Source: Streptomyces sp. NRRL F-5630
GTDB lineage: Bacteria; Actinomycetota; Actinomycetes; Streptomycetales; Streptomycetaceae
Assembly (NCBI RefSeq): GCF_000719475.1
Contig: NZ_JOGO01000058.1
Coordinates: 1 to 37,092 of the forward strand
Reading direction: 5' to 3'
DNA: 37,092 nt
Numbering within the stretch: the stretch's first letter is position 1; the number at the start of each line of letters is the position of its first letter. Positions 9,914 through 18,333 of this stretch are shown here, one piece after another. The notes below the pieces were generated by a model that worked only from the letters and a program-made list of their open reading frames with translations, had not been told where the DNA came from and ran no database searches. Made by a program: the position numbers and the translations under genes.

Positions 9914-10495
9914 GGTCCTGGACCGTACCGCACTCTTGAACGGGCCGCGACGACGCCCACCAGCCGGTACGCGCCGTGTCGTGGCCGGAAACCGCCGCCG
10001 CGGCCCAAGCCGGGCAGAGAGCCGGAAACCCCCTTCAGACCCCCGCTCGCACCCGTTTGACACCGCTCGGGGGCAGACCGGTCGTCGTATGTCATCCGAA
10101 GTCGGTACGGATCGGACACGGCTCGGACAACAGGAGACCGCAGGGCGGTGACGCGGTCCGGGGAGCCCCGGAGGCACGGGGCACTGAAAGACCGTCATCC
10201 CGGTGTCCGGAAACCATCTCCGAATACGCCTGTCGCATACGTGTGCCGCATGTGTGGGCGCGGTCGCCTGCCGTCGCGGGGCGGATGCCGGACCCGTGGG
10301 CACGGGCGGAGGTGCCCGGACGGTCCGGGGCGCGGGCGGCGCCCGGTCGCGGCGACGGTCTCCGCAGGACGTCTCCGGCGACCGTCCGTACCCGGTGCCT
10401 CCGTCCTCCGTACGCTTCCCGCCGCGTCACCGCCCCCGCACGGAGCGTGCCGCCGCATCCCCACGGCGGGCCCCGGGGACTACCCTTCTCAGGTG
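9914..10495. other. Divergent intergenic region DUF3499 / zincin-like gene
   Basis: A 582-nt gap between outward-facing starts. It must contain both promoters. A TTGACA hexamer lies on the plus strand near 10057 but has no -10 at a normal distance; on the minus strand TTGTCC-17-TACCGA (about 10100-10130) is a weak match. No open frame here has a binding site and coding-type base use. Confidence 0.4.
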
Positions 10496-10945
10496 ATGGA
10501 CAGCTCTTTCCCGCCCTCGCCCGCCCCTCGGGGCCCGCGCCGCCGTGATCGCCACGGGCGGGGCATGCGCGGTCCCGTCGCGCCGCCCCAGGTGCCGATC
10601 TCGGCGAGCAGGGCGGAGAGCTTCGCCGACCTCGTGCAGGACTCGGTGGACCGCCTCGAACGGCGCTGGCCCCAGCTCGCCGATGTCGATTTCATGGTCC
10701 TGGACGTGCCCGGCGAGGGCGCGCCGCCCGAGACGTGGCAGGACGAGTCCGTCCCCCTCGGCACCGCGGTGAGCGCGAAGGAGGGCCGTCCTCCGGTCGT
10801 CGTCGTCTACCGCCGCCCGGTCGAGATCCGCAGCAAGGGCCGCGAGGAACGCGCCCTGCTCGTCCACGAGGTCGTCGTCGAGCAGGTCGCCGAGCTCCTC
10901 GGCCTCACCCCGGAATCGGTGGACCCGAGGTACGGGGAGGAGTGA
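10496..10945 (+). CDS. Zincin-like metallopeptidase family protein with degenerate HExxH
   Basis: A 149-residue protein of the small zincin-like family (PF06262 type) conserved next to DUF3499 and whiB in actinobacteria. After a basic, Pro-rich N-terminus come SRAESFADLVQDSVDRLERRWPQL, VDFMVLDVP and VVVYRRPVEIRSKGREER. The helix that should carry HExxH reads LLVHEVVVEQVAELLGL: the HE is present but the second zinc histidine is replaced (E-Q), so classical metalloprotease activity is doubtful. The start is ATG at 10496, or GTG one codon earlier; neither has a clear Shine-Dalgarno sequence. It converges on the DUF5719 gene with 31 nt between stops. Confidence 0.85.
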   Translation: MDSSFPPSPAPRGPRRRDRHGRGMRGPVAPPQVPISASRAESFADLVQDSVDRLERRWPQLADVDFMVLDVPGEGAPPETWQDESVPLGTAVSAKEGRPPVVVVYRRPVEIRSKGREERALLVHEVVVEQVAELLGLTPESVDPRYGEE

Positions 10946-10976
10946 GAGGCCCGCGCGAGCGCCTCCCCGCGCCTTC

Positions 10977-12482
10977 TCAGTCCTCGGTCACCCGCAGGTC
11001 CTCCACCGTCCGCGGAACGCGCACGGTGCCCTTGTCGTCCTCCAGGGGCTGGATGGTGAAGAGTGACGTGCCCGAGTCGTCCTTGGCGGTCAGCTGACGG
11101 CTGGCGTGAACGGGGCCGCTGCCCTTCTGCGGGACGACGGTCAGGGACCACTCGCCCTTCGTGCCCTCGCCCGGCTCGATGTCGAGCGCCTGCGAGGTGC
11201 CCTTGGGCACGCTGTACGTCTTGGTGGCCGGGGCGCCGCCCTTCGTGCCCGCCGAGGTCGTGACCTCGACCTTCGCCGCCGATTCGGGTGCCGCGAGGGT
11301 CAGGCGCACGCTCTTGCCGGTGTTGCCCGTGACCGAGGCCCGTTCGCCGACCGGGGTGGTCGCGGGGAGGAACGCCGTCTCCTGGTGCGCGCCCTTGCCG
11401 CGGACGACTTCGAGCGCGGCGACGACCGGGGTCGGGGCCTTGGGGTCCTCGGGGCTCAGCACGAGGCTGCCCGGTTCGCCGCGCGTGATGTCGTCGAGGT
11501 CGAGCGAGCCGGTCATCCCGGACTTGACGAGGAGGTTCTCGTGTCCGGCCGGGACGATGGTGCTGCCCTTCCGCGCGAACTGCACCTTGAGGTTCGCGTC
11601 GTCGGAGCCGGGGGCGAAGGCGACGAGGCGGATCTTCGTGGCGTCGCCCGGGATACCGGGGAGCACGAGCCGCGGGGCCGGGTCGGCGGCGGGCACGAGC
11701 CAGTCGCCGCCCGCGCCCTCCGTGCTCGCGTCCGCGGCGGCGAAGATCCGGCCCGTGGTCGCGGTGACGTGGGCGGTGAGGTCGCGCTCGGGCGAGCCGC
11801 TGAGCGTCGAGAGCAGGACGGGCACGGTCGAGAGCGGCGGGATCTGGATGCCCTCGCCGACCTCGGACTTCAGCTCGCCCTTCGGCCCGTACAGCGCGAT
11901 GTCCACGACGGCCGCGGTGTCGTCCGGGTTGGTCAGGTGCACGTAGTCGGAGCGGTCCTTCGCCGTGCTCACGCCCGGCAGCCAGAAGTCCGTGTCGGGC
12001 GCGCCGCAGGAGATCCCGCGCAGGGCGCGGTCGGCGCCCGCGTCGATCAGGGTCGTCTGCTGCACGGTCCATCCCGGGGCGAGCGGGCCGCTCGCCTCGC
12101 CGAGGAGCGAGGGCGTCTTCGACGAGTCGGGCTCCTCGCTCACGGGGGTGCCCTGCTTCTCCGCCGTGAGCAGCGGCTTGCCCGCCTTCGGCGCCTGCTC
12201 CGCGTTCTTGCCGTCGCGCACCTCGGTGGGCGAGGGCCGCAGGGTGGCCTCGCCGCTGCCGCTCGTGCCGGGCGTCGTGGGCGAGAAGGAGGTGTACGTC
12301 GTCTCGGCGAGCGCGGAGTCCCCCGGCGCGGGGCACAGCAGGCTGGAGCGCTGGACGGGCTGCGCGGCGGCCCGCGCGGGCGCTTCCGCGGGACCGGGGC
12401 CGGGGGCGGTCGCGGCGGCGACGCCGGTGAGGACGGCGAGCGCGGCGACGGCGCCGAGCAGGGACATCGTGCTGCGGTTCAC
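10977..12482 (-). CDS. Secreted DUF5719 family protein
   Basis: A 501-residue exported protein. It begins with a signal peptide or signal anchor (MNRSTMSLLGAVAALAVLTGVAAATA, residues 1-26), followed by an Ala/Pro-rich linker and a long beta-rich region with repeated strand patterns typical of stacked beta-sandwich domains (YVHLTNPDDTAAVVDIALYG, VVAALEVVRGKGAHQE, WSLTVVPQKGSGPVHASR). Only two cysteines are seen in the mature part (SLLCPAPG and ISCGAP), compatible with one disulfide. The GTG start at 12482 overlaps the stop of the glycosyltransferase gene by four bases (GTGA), a sign of translational coupling. No catalytic motif is visible. Coupling to a large membrane glycosyltransferase suggests the two act together outside the membrane, for instance in glycan assembly or export; this is inference. 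Confidence 0.9.
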   Translation of the reverse strand: MNRSTMSLLGAVAALAVLTGVAAATAPGPGPAEAPARAAAQPVQRSSLLCPAPGDSALAETTYTSFSPTTPGTSGSGEATLRPSPTEVRDGKNAEQAPKAGKPLLTAEKQGTPVSEEPDSSKTPSLLGEASGPLAPGWTVQQTTLIDAGADRALRGISCGAPDTDFWLPGVSTAKDRSDYVHLTNPDDTAAVVDIALYGPKGELKSEVGEGIQIPPLSTVPVLLSTLSGSPERDLTAHVTATTGRIFAAADASTEGAGGDWLVPAADPAPRLVLPGIPGDATKIRLVAFAPGSDDANLKVQFARKGSTIVPAGHENLLVKSGMTGSLDLDDITRGEPGSLVLSPEDPKAPTPVVAALEVVRGKGAHQETAFLPATTPVGERASVTGNTGKSVRLTLAAPESAAKVEVTTSAGTKGGAPATKTYSVPKGTSQALDIEPGEGTKGEWSLTVVPQKGSGPVHASRQLTAKDDSGTSLFTIQPLEDDKGTVRVPRTVEDLRVTED

Positions 12483-15400
12483 TGGTCGCTCCCGTGCTCG
12501 CGCCCGTCACGGCCCCGCTGCTGACCGTAGGGGCCGGTCTCGTCCTCGTAAGGCTGTCGCTGGTACGCGGGGTCGGGCGGGTACGGGCCGTCGTGGCCGC
12601 CGCCCTGCCCGTAGCCGTCACCGCTCCCCGCGGGCGGGTACCCGTAGCCCTGGTCCTGATAGGGCGGCAGTTGCCCGGTGCCGGGGCCGTTCGGGTCGTA
12701 CGGGGGGACCTGCCCGGTGTCCGGGCCGTTGGGCTCGTACGGCGGGAACTGCCCGGTGTCCGGGCCGTTCGGGTCGTACGGCGGGAACTGCCCCGTGTCC
12801 GGGTCGTACGGGGGCGCGCTCGCGGTCTCGTAGCCGCCGTACCCGGTCCCGTTCGCGTAGTGCTCGTAGCCGCCGCCCGCGCCGTACCCGTACGGGTCGT
12901 ACTCGGCCGTGGCGGCGTAGGCGGGGACGGCCTCCGGGTCGGGGGCGTTCCCGGCGCCCGGCTCCTCCTGGCCTTCGCTCTTCGCCGCCGCGCGCAGGCG
13001 GCGGGCGCGGCGGCCCTCGCCGTCGACGGCTTGCGCGGGGATCGCGAGTTCCTCCTCCGGCAGGTCGTCGTCGATGTCGCGGCGGCGGCCCGGGAGGGCG
13101 AGGACGACGAGGACGAGACCGAGCAGGCCCTGCGCCCCGACCCACAGGGTGCGCGTGAAGGGCTGGTCGTACGTGACGTCGAGGTGGCCGCCACTCGCGG
13201 GGAGCGTGAAGCCCTGCGCCCAGCCGTCCACCGTCGTGCGGCTGAGCGGCTTGCCGTCCAGGCTCGCGGTCCAGCCCGGATCGGCGCTGTCGGCGAGGCG
13301 CAGGACGCGGCCCTCGGCCCCGGCGGGGACGCGGGTGTGGACCTCGACGGGTCCGGCGGCGACGGGCTTCGGCGGGTGCTGCTTGTCGGTGAGCGTGACG
13401 CGGGCGACCTCACGGTCGACACGCCAGAGCGCGATCCCGTCCTGCCTGCTGACGCGCATGAGCCCCGGCGTCGCGTCGAGCACGCGGCCCATCGCGCTGG
13501 ACGAGCGGCCCTCGCGGAGCAGGAGGTAGCGGATCGCGTACGAGCCGAGATCCCCGGCCTGGTCGGCGCCCGAGCCCGCGACGAGGCGGCCCACGGTCTC
13601 GCCGAGCCGGGCGTTGGCGCCCGCGGCGGTGAACTGCTCGGCGTCGCCGAGGTGGTTGCCCGCGCCGCGGATGAGGAAGTAGCGGACCTCGGAGGCGCTG
13701 TCGCCGTCGAGGACGAGGGTGCGCACGCGGTCCTGGGTGCCGCTGTCGGCGGCGACGAAGGCGGGTACCTGGGCCGGCGAGCGGCGCTCCAGGGGGCCGT
13801 CGGCGCCCGAGGCCATCCACCCGACGGCGGCGACGAGGGGGCCGAGCGCGGCGGCGAGGCCGACGAGCGCGGCGAGCGGCTGGCGCCAGCCGAAGCTCTG
13901 CTCGGCGACGCGGAAGCGGGCGCCCTGCGCGCCGACGAGCGCCGCGCCGAGCAGCGCCGCGCCCTGCACGAGGGTCGCGGGACCCGCCCAGCCGTCACGG
14001 TTGGTGAGCACGGCGAGGGCGAAGCCGAGGAGGGCGACGGTCCACGCGGTGAGCACGGCGGTGCGGCGCTCGCCGCGCAGCAGGGCGCCGAGCGCGGCGA
14101 GGACGATGCCGATGAGCAGCAGCCCGGTCATCGTGCCGGGGCCGCCTGGACTCATACCGAGCAGGTCCGTGGCGCTCGCCGTGCCCACGCGGTCGTCGAG
14201 CCCGGCCTCGCCGAGCAGCCCGTCCGAGAAAAGCGTGAACGACCAGGGGGCGAGGAGCAGCAGCGGCGTGAGGAGCACCGCGAGGAGCCGGGGCCCGTAG
14301 GCGGGCAGTTCGCTGCGGCGCACGGCGAGCACGAGGGCGCCGAGGACGAGCGCGAAGAGCCACACGACGGGCGTGAACGCCATGGTGAGCGTGAGGAGCA
14401 GCGCGAGTGTCCAGGTGGCCCGCCAAGTACCGCGCCTGCCCAGGAAGCCGCCCGCGGAGAGCGCGGCGCGGGCCATGAGGGGCAGGAGCACGGCGAGGAG
14501 CGCGGTCCCGATGCGGCCGTCGGCGAGCGCGCCGGTCGTGGCGGGCAGGAAGGCGTACGCGATCGCGGCCCAGGCGCGCAGCAGGCGCGACTCGACGAGC
14601 GGCCGGGTCGCGAAGTACGCGGTGACGCCCGCGAGCGGCACGGAGCACACGAGGAGCACCGTCATCGCGGCGGACGTGGAGCCGAGGAAGAGCGTCGCGA
14701 GGGTCGCCACGAGCGCGAGGTAGGGCGGCGCGGGCTCGGTCGAGCCCGTACCGACCGTGTGCCAGGCGTCGATGTAGGAGGACCACAGCGCGCCCGCGCC
14801 TTCGGGCGCGGGCAGCAGGGCGCCGCCCATGAGCGAGCCCGCGCCGAGCAGGCTGCGGCAGGCGATGAGCGAGAAGAGGAGGAGGACGGCGAAGAGCACC
14901 GGGCCCGGCTTGCGGCTGAGCCGCTTGATCCGGGCGAACTGCTCGACCTCCATGTAGTCCGCGTCGTCCCCGCCGGGGCCCGACTCGACGACGCCGTGCC
15001 GCCCGCCGCTGCTCTCCTCCTGTGCGGTGCGTCCGGCGAGGGAGCCCGCGACCTGTTCGACGGTGAGGCGCAGGGTCGCGCCGGGTGGCGGGAAGAGCGG
15101 GCGCAGTTCGGCGGGCTCGACGGCGGACCGGCCGCGCGCGCGGCGGGCCTCCAGGAGCCGGCCCGGACGCAGCAGGACGGAGAGCAGGCCGGTGATCTCG
15201 TCGACCGCCTGTCCCGGGGTCTTGCCGACGAGGTAGGCGAGGGTGCGCAGGACGGTGCCGAGGAGGATGCGGAAGGCGGTCCAGGGCAGCGCGGCGGTAC
15301 GGGTGTTGACGAGGAGGGTGCGGACCGCCCCCGCCTTGTCGACGCGGTGCGGGCTGGTCGCCGTGCGGCCGACGCAGTCGACGGTACGGCGCTCGCGCGA

Positions 15401-16294
15401 GGCGGCCTCGGCGTGCCGGACGACGGCGGCGGGGGCGACCAGGACGCGGTGCCCGGCGGCGTTGGCGCGCCAGCACAGGTCGACGTCGTCGCGCATGAGG
15501 GGCAGGCCGCGGTCGAAGCCGCGCAGTTCCTGGTAGACGTCGCGGCGGATGAGCATCCCGGCGGTGGACACGGAGAGGACGGGGCGGACCGAGTCGTGCT
15601 GGCCCTGGTCCTGTTCGCGGCGGTCGATCCCGGTCCAGCGGCGACCGCTGGGCGCGATCGAGACGCCGACCTCCAGGAGCTGGCGGCGGTCGTACCAGCT
15701 GCGCAGCTTGGGCCCGACGATCGCGACGTCGTTGCCCAGCTCCGCCTCGTTCTCGACCACGCGCAGGAGTTCGAGGAGCGCGGTGGGCGCGGGGTCGCAG
15801 TCGTCGTGCAGGAGCCACAGCCACTGCACGGGCTCGCCGTGGGGCAGCTCGGGCAGGTCGTAGGTGTCGTCGCGCCACGTACGGCTGACGGGGTCCCAGC
15901 CGCTGGGGCGCTTGAGGTACGGAAGTTCCTCGGGACCGAGCGGGGCGGCGATGCGGCTCGCCTCGCCGACGGCCGCGCCGAAGCCGGAGCGGCGGGCGAG
16001 GTGGAGCACGCAGGGGGCGCCGAGCGTCTCGCCGAGCAGGCGCGCGGAGTCGTCGGCGCTGCCGGTGTCGGCGGCGACCGCGTTCTGCACGGGGCGTTCC
16101 TGGGCCGCGAGCCCGGCGAGGGCGTCGGGCAGCCAGCGGGCGCCGTCGTGGGCGACGAGCACCGCGGTGACGACATGGCGCGGGAACTCGGGTGGACGGC
16201 TCGGATCGACCGCGGCCCAGCGCGCGGGCGCTGCGGGGCTGTCCCCGTAGCCGGGGTGGGCGGCGAAGTCTGCCGGGTGATTGTGCGCGGACAT
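12479..16294 (-). CDS. Giant membrane glycosyltransferase, GT2 domain fused to a polytopic GT-C/YfhO-like domain
   Basis: A 1,271-residue protein. Residues about 38-310 form a family 2 GT-A domain: VTAVLVAHDGARWLPDAL, the DXD-type LLHDDCDP, and the acceptor region MRDDVDLCWRANAAGHRVLVAP. Residues about 350-1060 hold many hydrophobic helices, with loop sequences (FLPATTGALADGRIGTALL) like GT-C glycosyltransferases, and an outside beta domain (DPGWTASLDGKPLSRTTVDG) just before the last helix, resembling the end of YfhO proteins. A cytosolic tail of about 200 residues is acidic, then rich in Tyr, Pro, Gly and Gln with 13-residue repeats. The start ATG at 16294 fits the family N-terminus but has no clear binding site; upstream in-frame starts exist to 16381. 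Likely role: transfer of sugar to a lipid carrier or surface polymer. Substrate unknown. Confidence 0.85.
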   Translation of the reverse strand: MSAHNHPADFAAHPGYGDSPAAPARWAAVDPSRPPEFPRHVVTAVLVAHDGARWLPDALAGLAAQERPVQNAVAADTGSADDSARLLGETLGAPCVLHLARRSGFGAAVGEASRIAAPLGPEELPYLKRPSGWDPVSRTWRDDTYDLPELPHGEPVQWLWLLHDDCDPAPTALLELLRVVENEAELGNDVAIVGPKLRSWYDRRQLLEVGVSIAPSGRRWTGIDRREQDQGQHDSVRPVLSVSTAGMLIRRDVYQELRGFDRGLPLMRDDVDLCWRANAAGHRVLVAPAAVVRHAEAASRERRTVDCVGRTATSPHRVDKAGAVRTLLVNTRTAALPWTAFRILLGTVLRTLAYLVGKTPGQAVDEITGLLSVLLRPGRLLEARRARGRSAVEPAELRPLFPPPGATLRLTVEQVAGSLAGRTAQEESSGGRHGVVESGPGGDDADYMEVEQFARIKRLSRKPGPVLFAVLLLFSLIACRSLLGAGSLMGGALLPAPEGAGALWSSYIDAWHTVGTGSTEPAPPYLALVATLATLFLGSTSAAMTVLLVCSVPLAGVTAYFATRPLVESRLLRAWAAIAYAFLPATTGALADGRIGTALLAVLLPLMARAALSAGGFLGRRGTWRATWTLALLLTLTMAFTPVVWLFALVLGALVLAVRRSELPAYGPRLLAVLLTPLLLLAPWSFTLFSDGLLGEAGLDDRVGTASATDLLGMSPGGPGTMTGLLLIGIVLAALGALLRGERRTAVLTAWTVALLGFALAVLTNRDGWAGPATLVQGAALLGAALVGAQGARFRVAEQSFGWRQPLAALVGLAAALGPLVAAVGWMASGADGPLERRSPAQVPAFVAADSGTQDRVRTLVLDGDSASEVRYFLIRGAGNHLGDAEQFTAAGANARLGETVGRLVAGSGADQAGDLGSYAIRYLLLREGRSSSAMGRVLDATPGLMRVSRQDGIALWRVDREVARVTLTDKQHPPKPVAAGPVEVHTRVPAGAEGRVLRLADSADPGWTASLDGKPLSRTTVDGWAQGFTLPASGGHLDVTYDQPFTRTLWVGAQGLLGLVLVVLALPGRRRDIDDDLPEEELAIPAQAVDGEGRRARRLRAAAKSEGQEEPGAGNAPDPEAVPAYAATAEYDPYGYGAGGGYEHYANGTGYGGYETASAPPYDPDTGQFPPYDPNGPDTGQFPPYEPNGPDTGQVPPYDPNGPGTGQLPPYQDQGYGYPPAGSGDGYGQGGGHDGPYPPDPAYQRQPYEDETGPYGQQRGRDGREHGSDQ
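12663..12809 (-). repeat. 39-bp in-frame tandem repeats in the glycosyltransferase tail
   Basis: Three 39-bp units (12663-12701, 12702-12740, 12741-12779) and a fourth shortened by 9 bp (12780-12809) encode copies of a 13-residue motif of the form YDPNGPDTGQFPP. The copies differ mainly at one or two residues (V, L or F before PP; D or G before T). Such repeats expand and contract easily. Confidence 0.9.
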
Positions 16295-16547
16295 CGAGGT
16301 ACGGGCCCCGGTTCGGTGGACTGCGGTGGACCCCTCGCCACTCCGTGGGGAAGTGGAGGTGTCTCGGACGGGGCCCCACACTAGCCGTTACGGGGGTGAC
16401 GCCTTGGCCGCCTGTCCACAGGCGGGAGGCGATGAACCGTTCGTCATATCGGCTCATGTACGGCGCTGTCGGGGCGAATCCCCGGACGGTCCCGCCTGCC
16501 GCTCCCGCACTCCTGACACCGGGCCCGCGCGTTCCCGGACATGCGGA

Positions 16548-16571
16548 ACGGGCCCGCTCGCGCGAGCCCGT
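16548..16571 (-). terminator. Hairpin after whiB
   Basis: ACGGGC (16548-16553) pairs with GCCCGT (16566-16571); the enclosed CTCGCGCGAG is itself self-complementary. It lies 22 nt past the whiB stop and is the likely transcription end of whiB. Confidence 0.55.
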
Positions 16572-16592
16572 GCGTTCGCAAGTGCGGTCCGT

Positions 16593-16865
16593 TCAGACCG
16601 CGGCCTTCTTCAGCCGGCGCCGCTCCCGCTCCGACAGCCCGCCCCAGATCCCGAAGCGCTCGTCGTTGGCGAGGGCGTACTCCAGGCACTCCGAGCGGAC
16701 CTCGCAGGCGAGGCAGACCTTCTTCGCCTCTCTCGTGGAGCCGCCCTTCTCGGGGAAGAAGGATTCGGGATCGGTCTGGGCGCACAGCGCGCGCTCCTGC
16801 CAGCCCAGTTCCTCCTCGGCGTCCAACGCGTCGCCGACCAGCAGTTCCTGAAACAGCTCGGTCAT
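16593..16865 (-). CDS. whiB: WhiB, iron-sulfur transcription factor of sporulation
   Basis: A 90-residue protein nearly identical to S. coelicolor WhiB as I remember it. Four invariant cysteines (C28, C51, C54, C60) bind a 4Fe-4S cluster; the family turn GIWGG (72-76) and the basic DNA-contact tail ERERRRLKKAAV follow. WhiB acts with WhiA at developmental promoters to trigger sporulation septation in aerial hyphae. Compared with the 87-residue form I recall, there is a small insertion or change in the acidic N-terminus (LLVGDALDAEEEL). The ATG at 16865 has GAGGGG at a good distance; the upstream open frame to 16967 overlaps the promoter and is not used. It is transcribed away from cysteine dioxygenase and fbiA, across an 818-nt gap. 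Confidence 0.97.
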   Translation of the reverse strand: MTELFQELLVGDALDAEEELGWQERALCAQTDPESFFPEKGGSTREAKKVCLACEVRSECLEYALANDERFGIWGGLSERERRRLKKAAV

Positions 16866-17683
16866 CTGCGCCCCTCGTCTGTCTTTACATCCCCGTGATG
16901 CCGCCGTTACTGACGGCGACCAAACGACACGAGTGAAATTACAAGTGTGCTGATCCGAGGCAGTCAAGCCGGGATCTGCTATTGGGCCCCTTATTCACTC
17001 TGCGGAACCAAGGAGGTGCGGAAAGTGTTCAAATCGGCCTAAATCGCGCCACGCTTCCTGCACCCCTTCCGCACGGACACCGCGACGTCCGCCCACACCT
17101 GAGAAGACGTCACCGCATCCGCGCCCGTTCCGCGGAGGGCCCGGACTGCGAGCCTGATCACAGAGAGGTCACGAACAGGCAACGGCGCCTCGCGGAGGGA
17201 CTGCTGCCCCATGTGTCCCGAGAACGCGGTGCACAAACCTTTCAGCGCCCCGGTCAACCCGATGAGGTGAATCACCCGGCGGCCCCCCGGGCTCGGTTGA
17301 CATCTCAGGTGTGAACCGCTTGCCTTGTGGGCATGTTCGCGCCTTACGCCTCCGCCCGGATGATCCGCTCCCGCAGCGCATCCGCGTGCGCGTGTCCGCG
17401 TACGGCGCCCGGCGTGCTGTGTACCGCCGGCTGTACGGCCTGAGCCCCCTCCCCGTACCGCGCCCTCCGCGTCGCGCGCCCCGGGTCGTGCCACTCCCCG
17501 GGCCCGCGTCCGGCGCCTGAGCCCCGCCACAAGCAGTCGGGCTCCCCTCCCCGTTCTTCACCGCCTTGGCCGTGCCCCCGACACGCCCCGCCTCCGGGCC
17601 CATCCCGCCCCCGGACCAGGGCACCGCGCGGCACGCCCCGTTCGAGGCCCACCGGCCCGTACCCCGAGGACGACCACCTCCCC
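16866..17683. other. Long intergenic region upstream of whiB and cysteine dioxygenase
   Basis: This 818-nt region carries the whiB promoter at its left end. On the plus strand it has an 11-bp palindrome GGTGA-A-TCACC (17266-17276), a TTGACA hexamer 20 nt further on (17297-17302) without a clear -10, and a small frame at 17333-17443 of 36 codons with four cysteines near its end. None of the longer frames has a binding site plus proper coding bias. Confidence 0.45.
16938..16967 (-). promoter_or_regulatory. whiB promoter, vegetative sigma type
   Basis: On the minus strand TTGACT (16962-16967) and TGTAAT (16938-16943) are separated by 18 bp, a good match to the HrdB consensus in an AT-rich pocket. 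The transcript would start about 65 nt before the whiB ATG. whiB is known from S. coelicolor to have two promoters, one developmentally controlled; I can identify only this one with confidence. Confidence 0.75.
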
Positions 17684-18190
17684 ATGAACGACGACAGCGA
17701 CCTCCAGATCGCCGGCGACCTCCTGGAGGTCCCGCACCTGCTCCAGCCCCCGCGCCCCCACCCGGCCACCGTCGCCGAGTTCGCCGGGCTCGCCCGCACC
17801 CTCGCCGCCGCGCACGCCGAGTGGCGCCCCCTCGTCCGCTTCGACGCCACGGCCCGCTGGTACCACCGGCTGCGCACCGGGCCCGGCTACGAGGTGTGGC
17901 TCCTGTCCTGGCTGCCCGGACAGGGCAGCGGACTCCACGACCACGGCCCGTCCAGCGGCGTACTGACCGTCCTCGACGGGGAGTTGACCGAACGTACGCC
18001 GCGCGCGGAACGCCGCCTCGTCCCCGGCGCGCAGCGCGTCTTCGCCCCCGGGTACGTGCACGAGGTCGTCAACGACGCGCTCGAACCCGCCGTGAGCCTG
18101 CACGTCTACTACCCGGGCCTGACCGAGATGCCGATGCACGCGAGGGACGAGGGCCGGTACGCCGCCCACTGCGCCACCGCCCACGCCTGA
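17684..18190 (+). CDS. Cysteine dioxygenase family protein
   Basis: A 168-residue cupin enzyme expected to oxidise cysteine to cysteine sulfinate with non-haem iron. The metal ligands are visible: H85 and H87 in GLHDHGPSSGVL, and H126 in APGYVHEVVND. The SLHVYYPGL strand follows. The cysteine that forms the Cys-Tyr crosslink in the mammalian enzyme is replaced by glycine (G92), as usual in bacteria. The ATG at 17684 is preceded by GAGG about 15 nt upstream, somewhat distant. It lies just before fbiA on the same strand (143 nt), but a metabolic link to F420 is not evident; the neighbourhood is simply conserved in Streptomyces. A related thiol dioxygenase substrate such as 3-mercaptopropionate cannot be excluded. 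Confidence 0.9.
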   Translation: MNDDSDLQIAGDLLEVPHLLQPPRPHPATVAEFAGLARTLAAAHAEWRPLVRFDATARWYHRLRTGPGYEVWLLSWLPGQGSGLHDHGPSSGVLTVLDGELTERTPRAERRLVPGAQRVFAPGYVHEVVNDALEPAVSLHVYYPGLTEMPMHARDEGRYAAHCATAHA

Positions 18191-18333
18191 GGCCGGGCGC
18201 GCGCCTCGTGCCAGGCCCGGCGCCTGAGGCGCGCACGCCGGAACCCGGGCCCGCACATCGCACCGTGCCGTGCCCGCGCCCTCCGCGCCGCCCCCTGGGT
18301 CCCCCCGCGCACCGCCTGCGAGAGACTGTCCCC

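Noticed and set aside
12494..16384. 1,296-codon plus-strand frame opposite the glycosyltransferase
   Set aside because: Composition is Arg/Gly/Glu-rich antisense shadow; the opposite strand has clear GT2 motifs and membrane helices.
17039..17530. Minus-strand ORF in the whiB upstream gap
   Set aside because: No binding site, Arg/Gly-rich composition and no recognisable motif.
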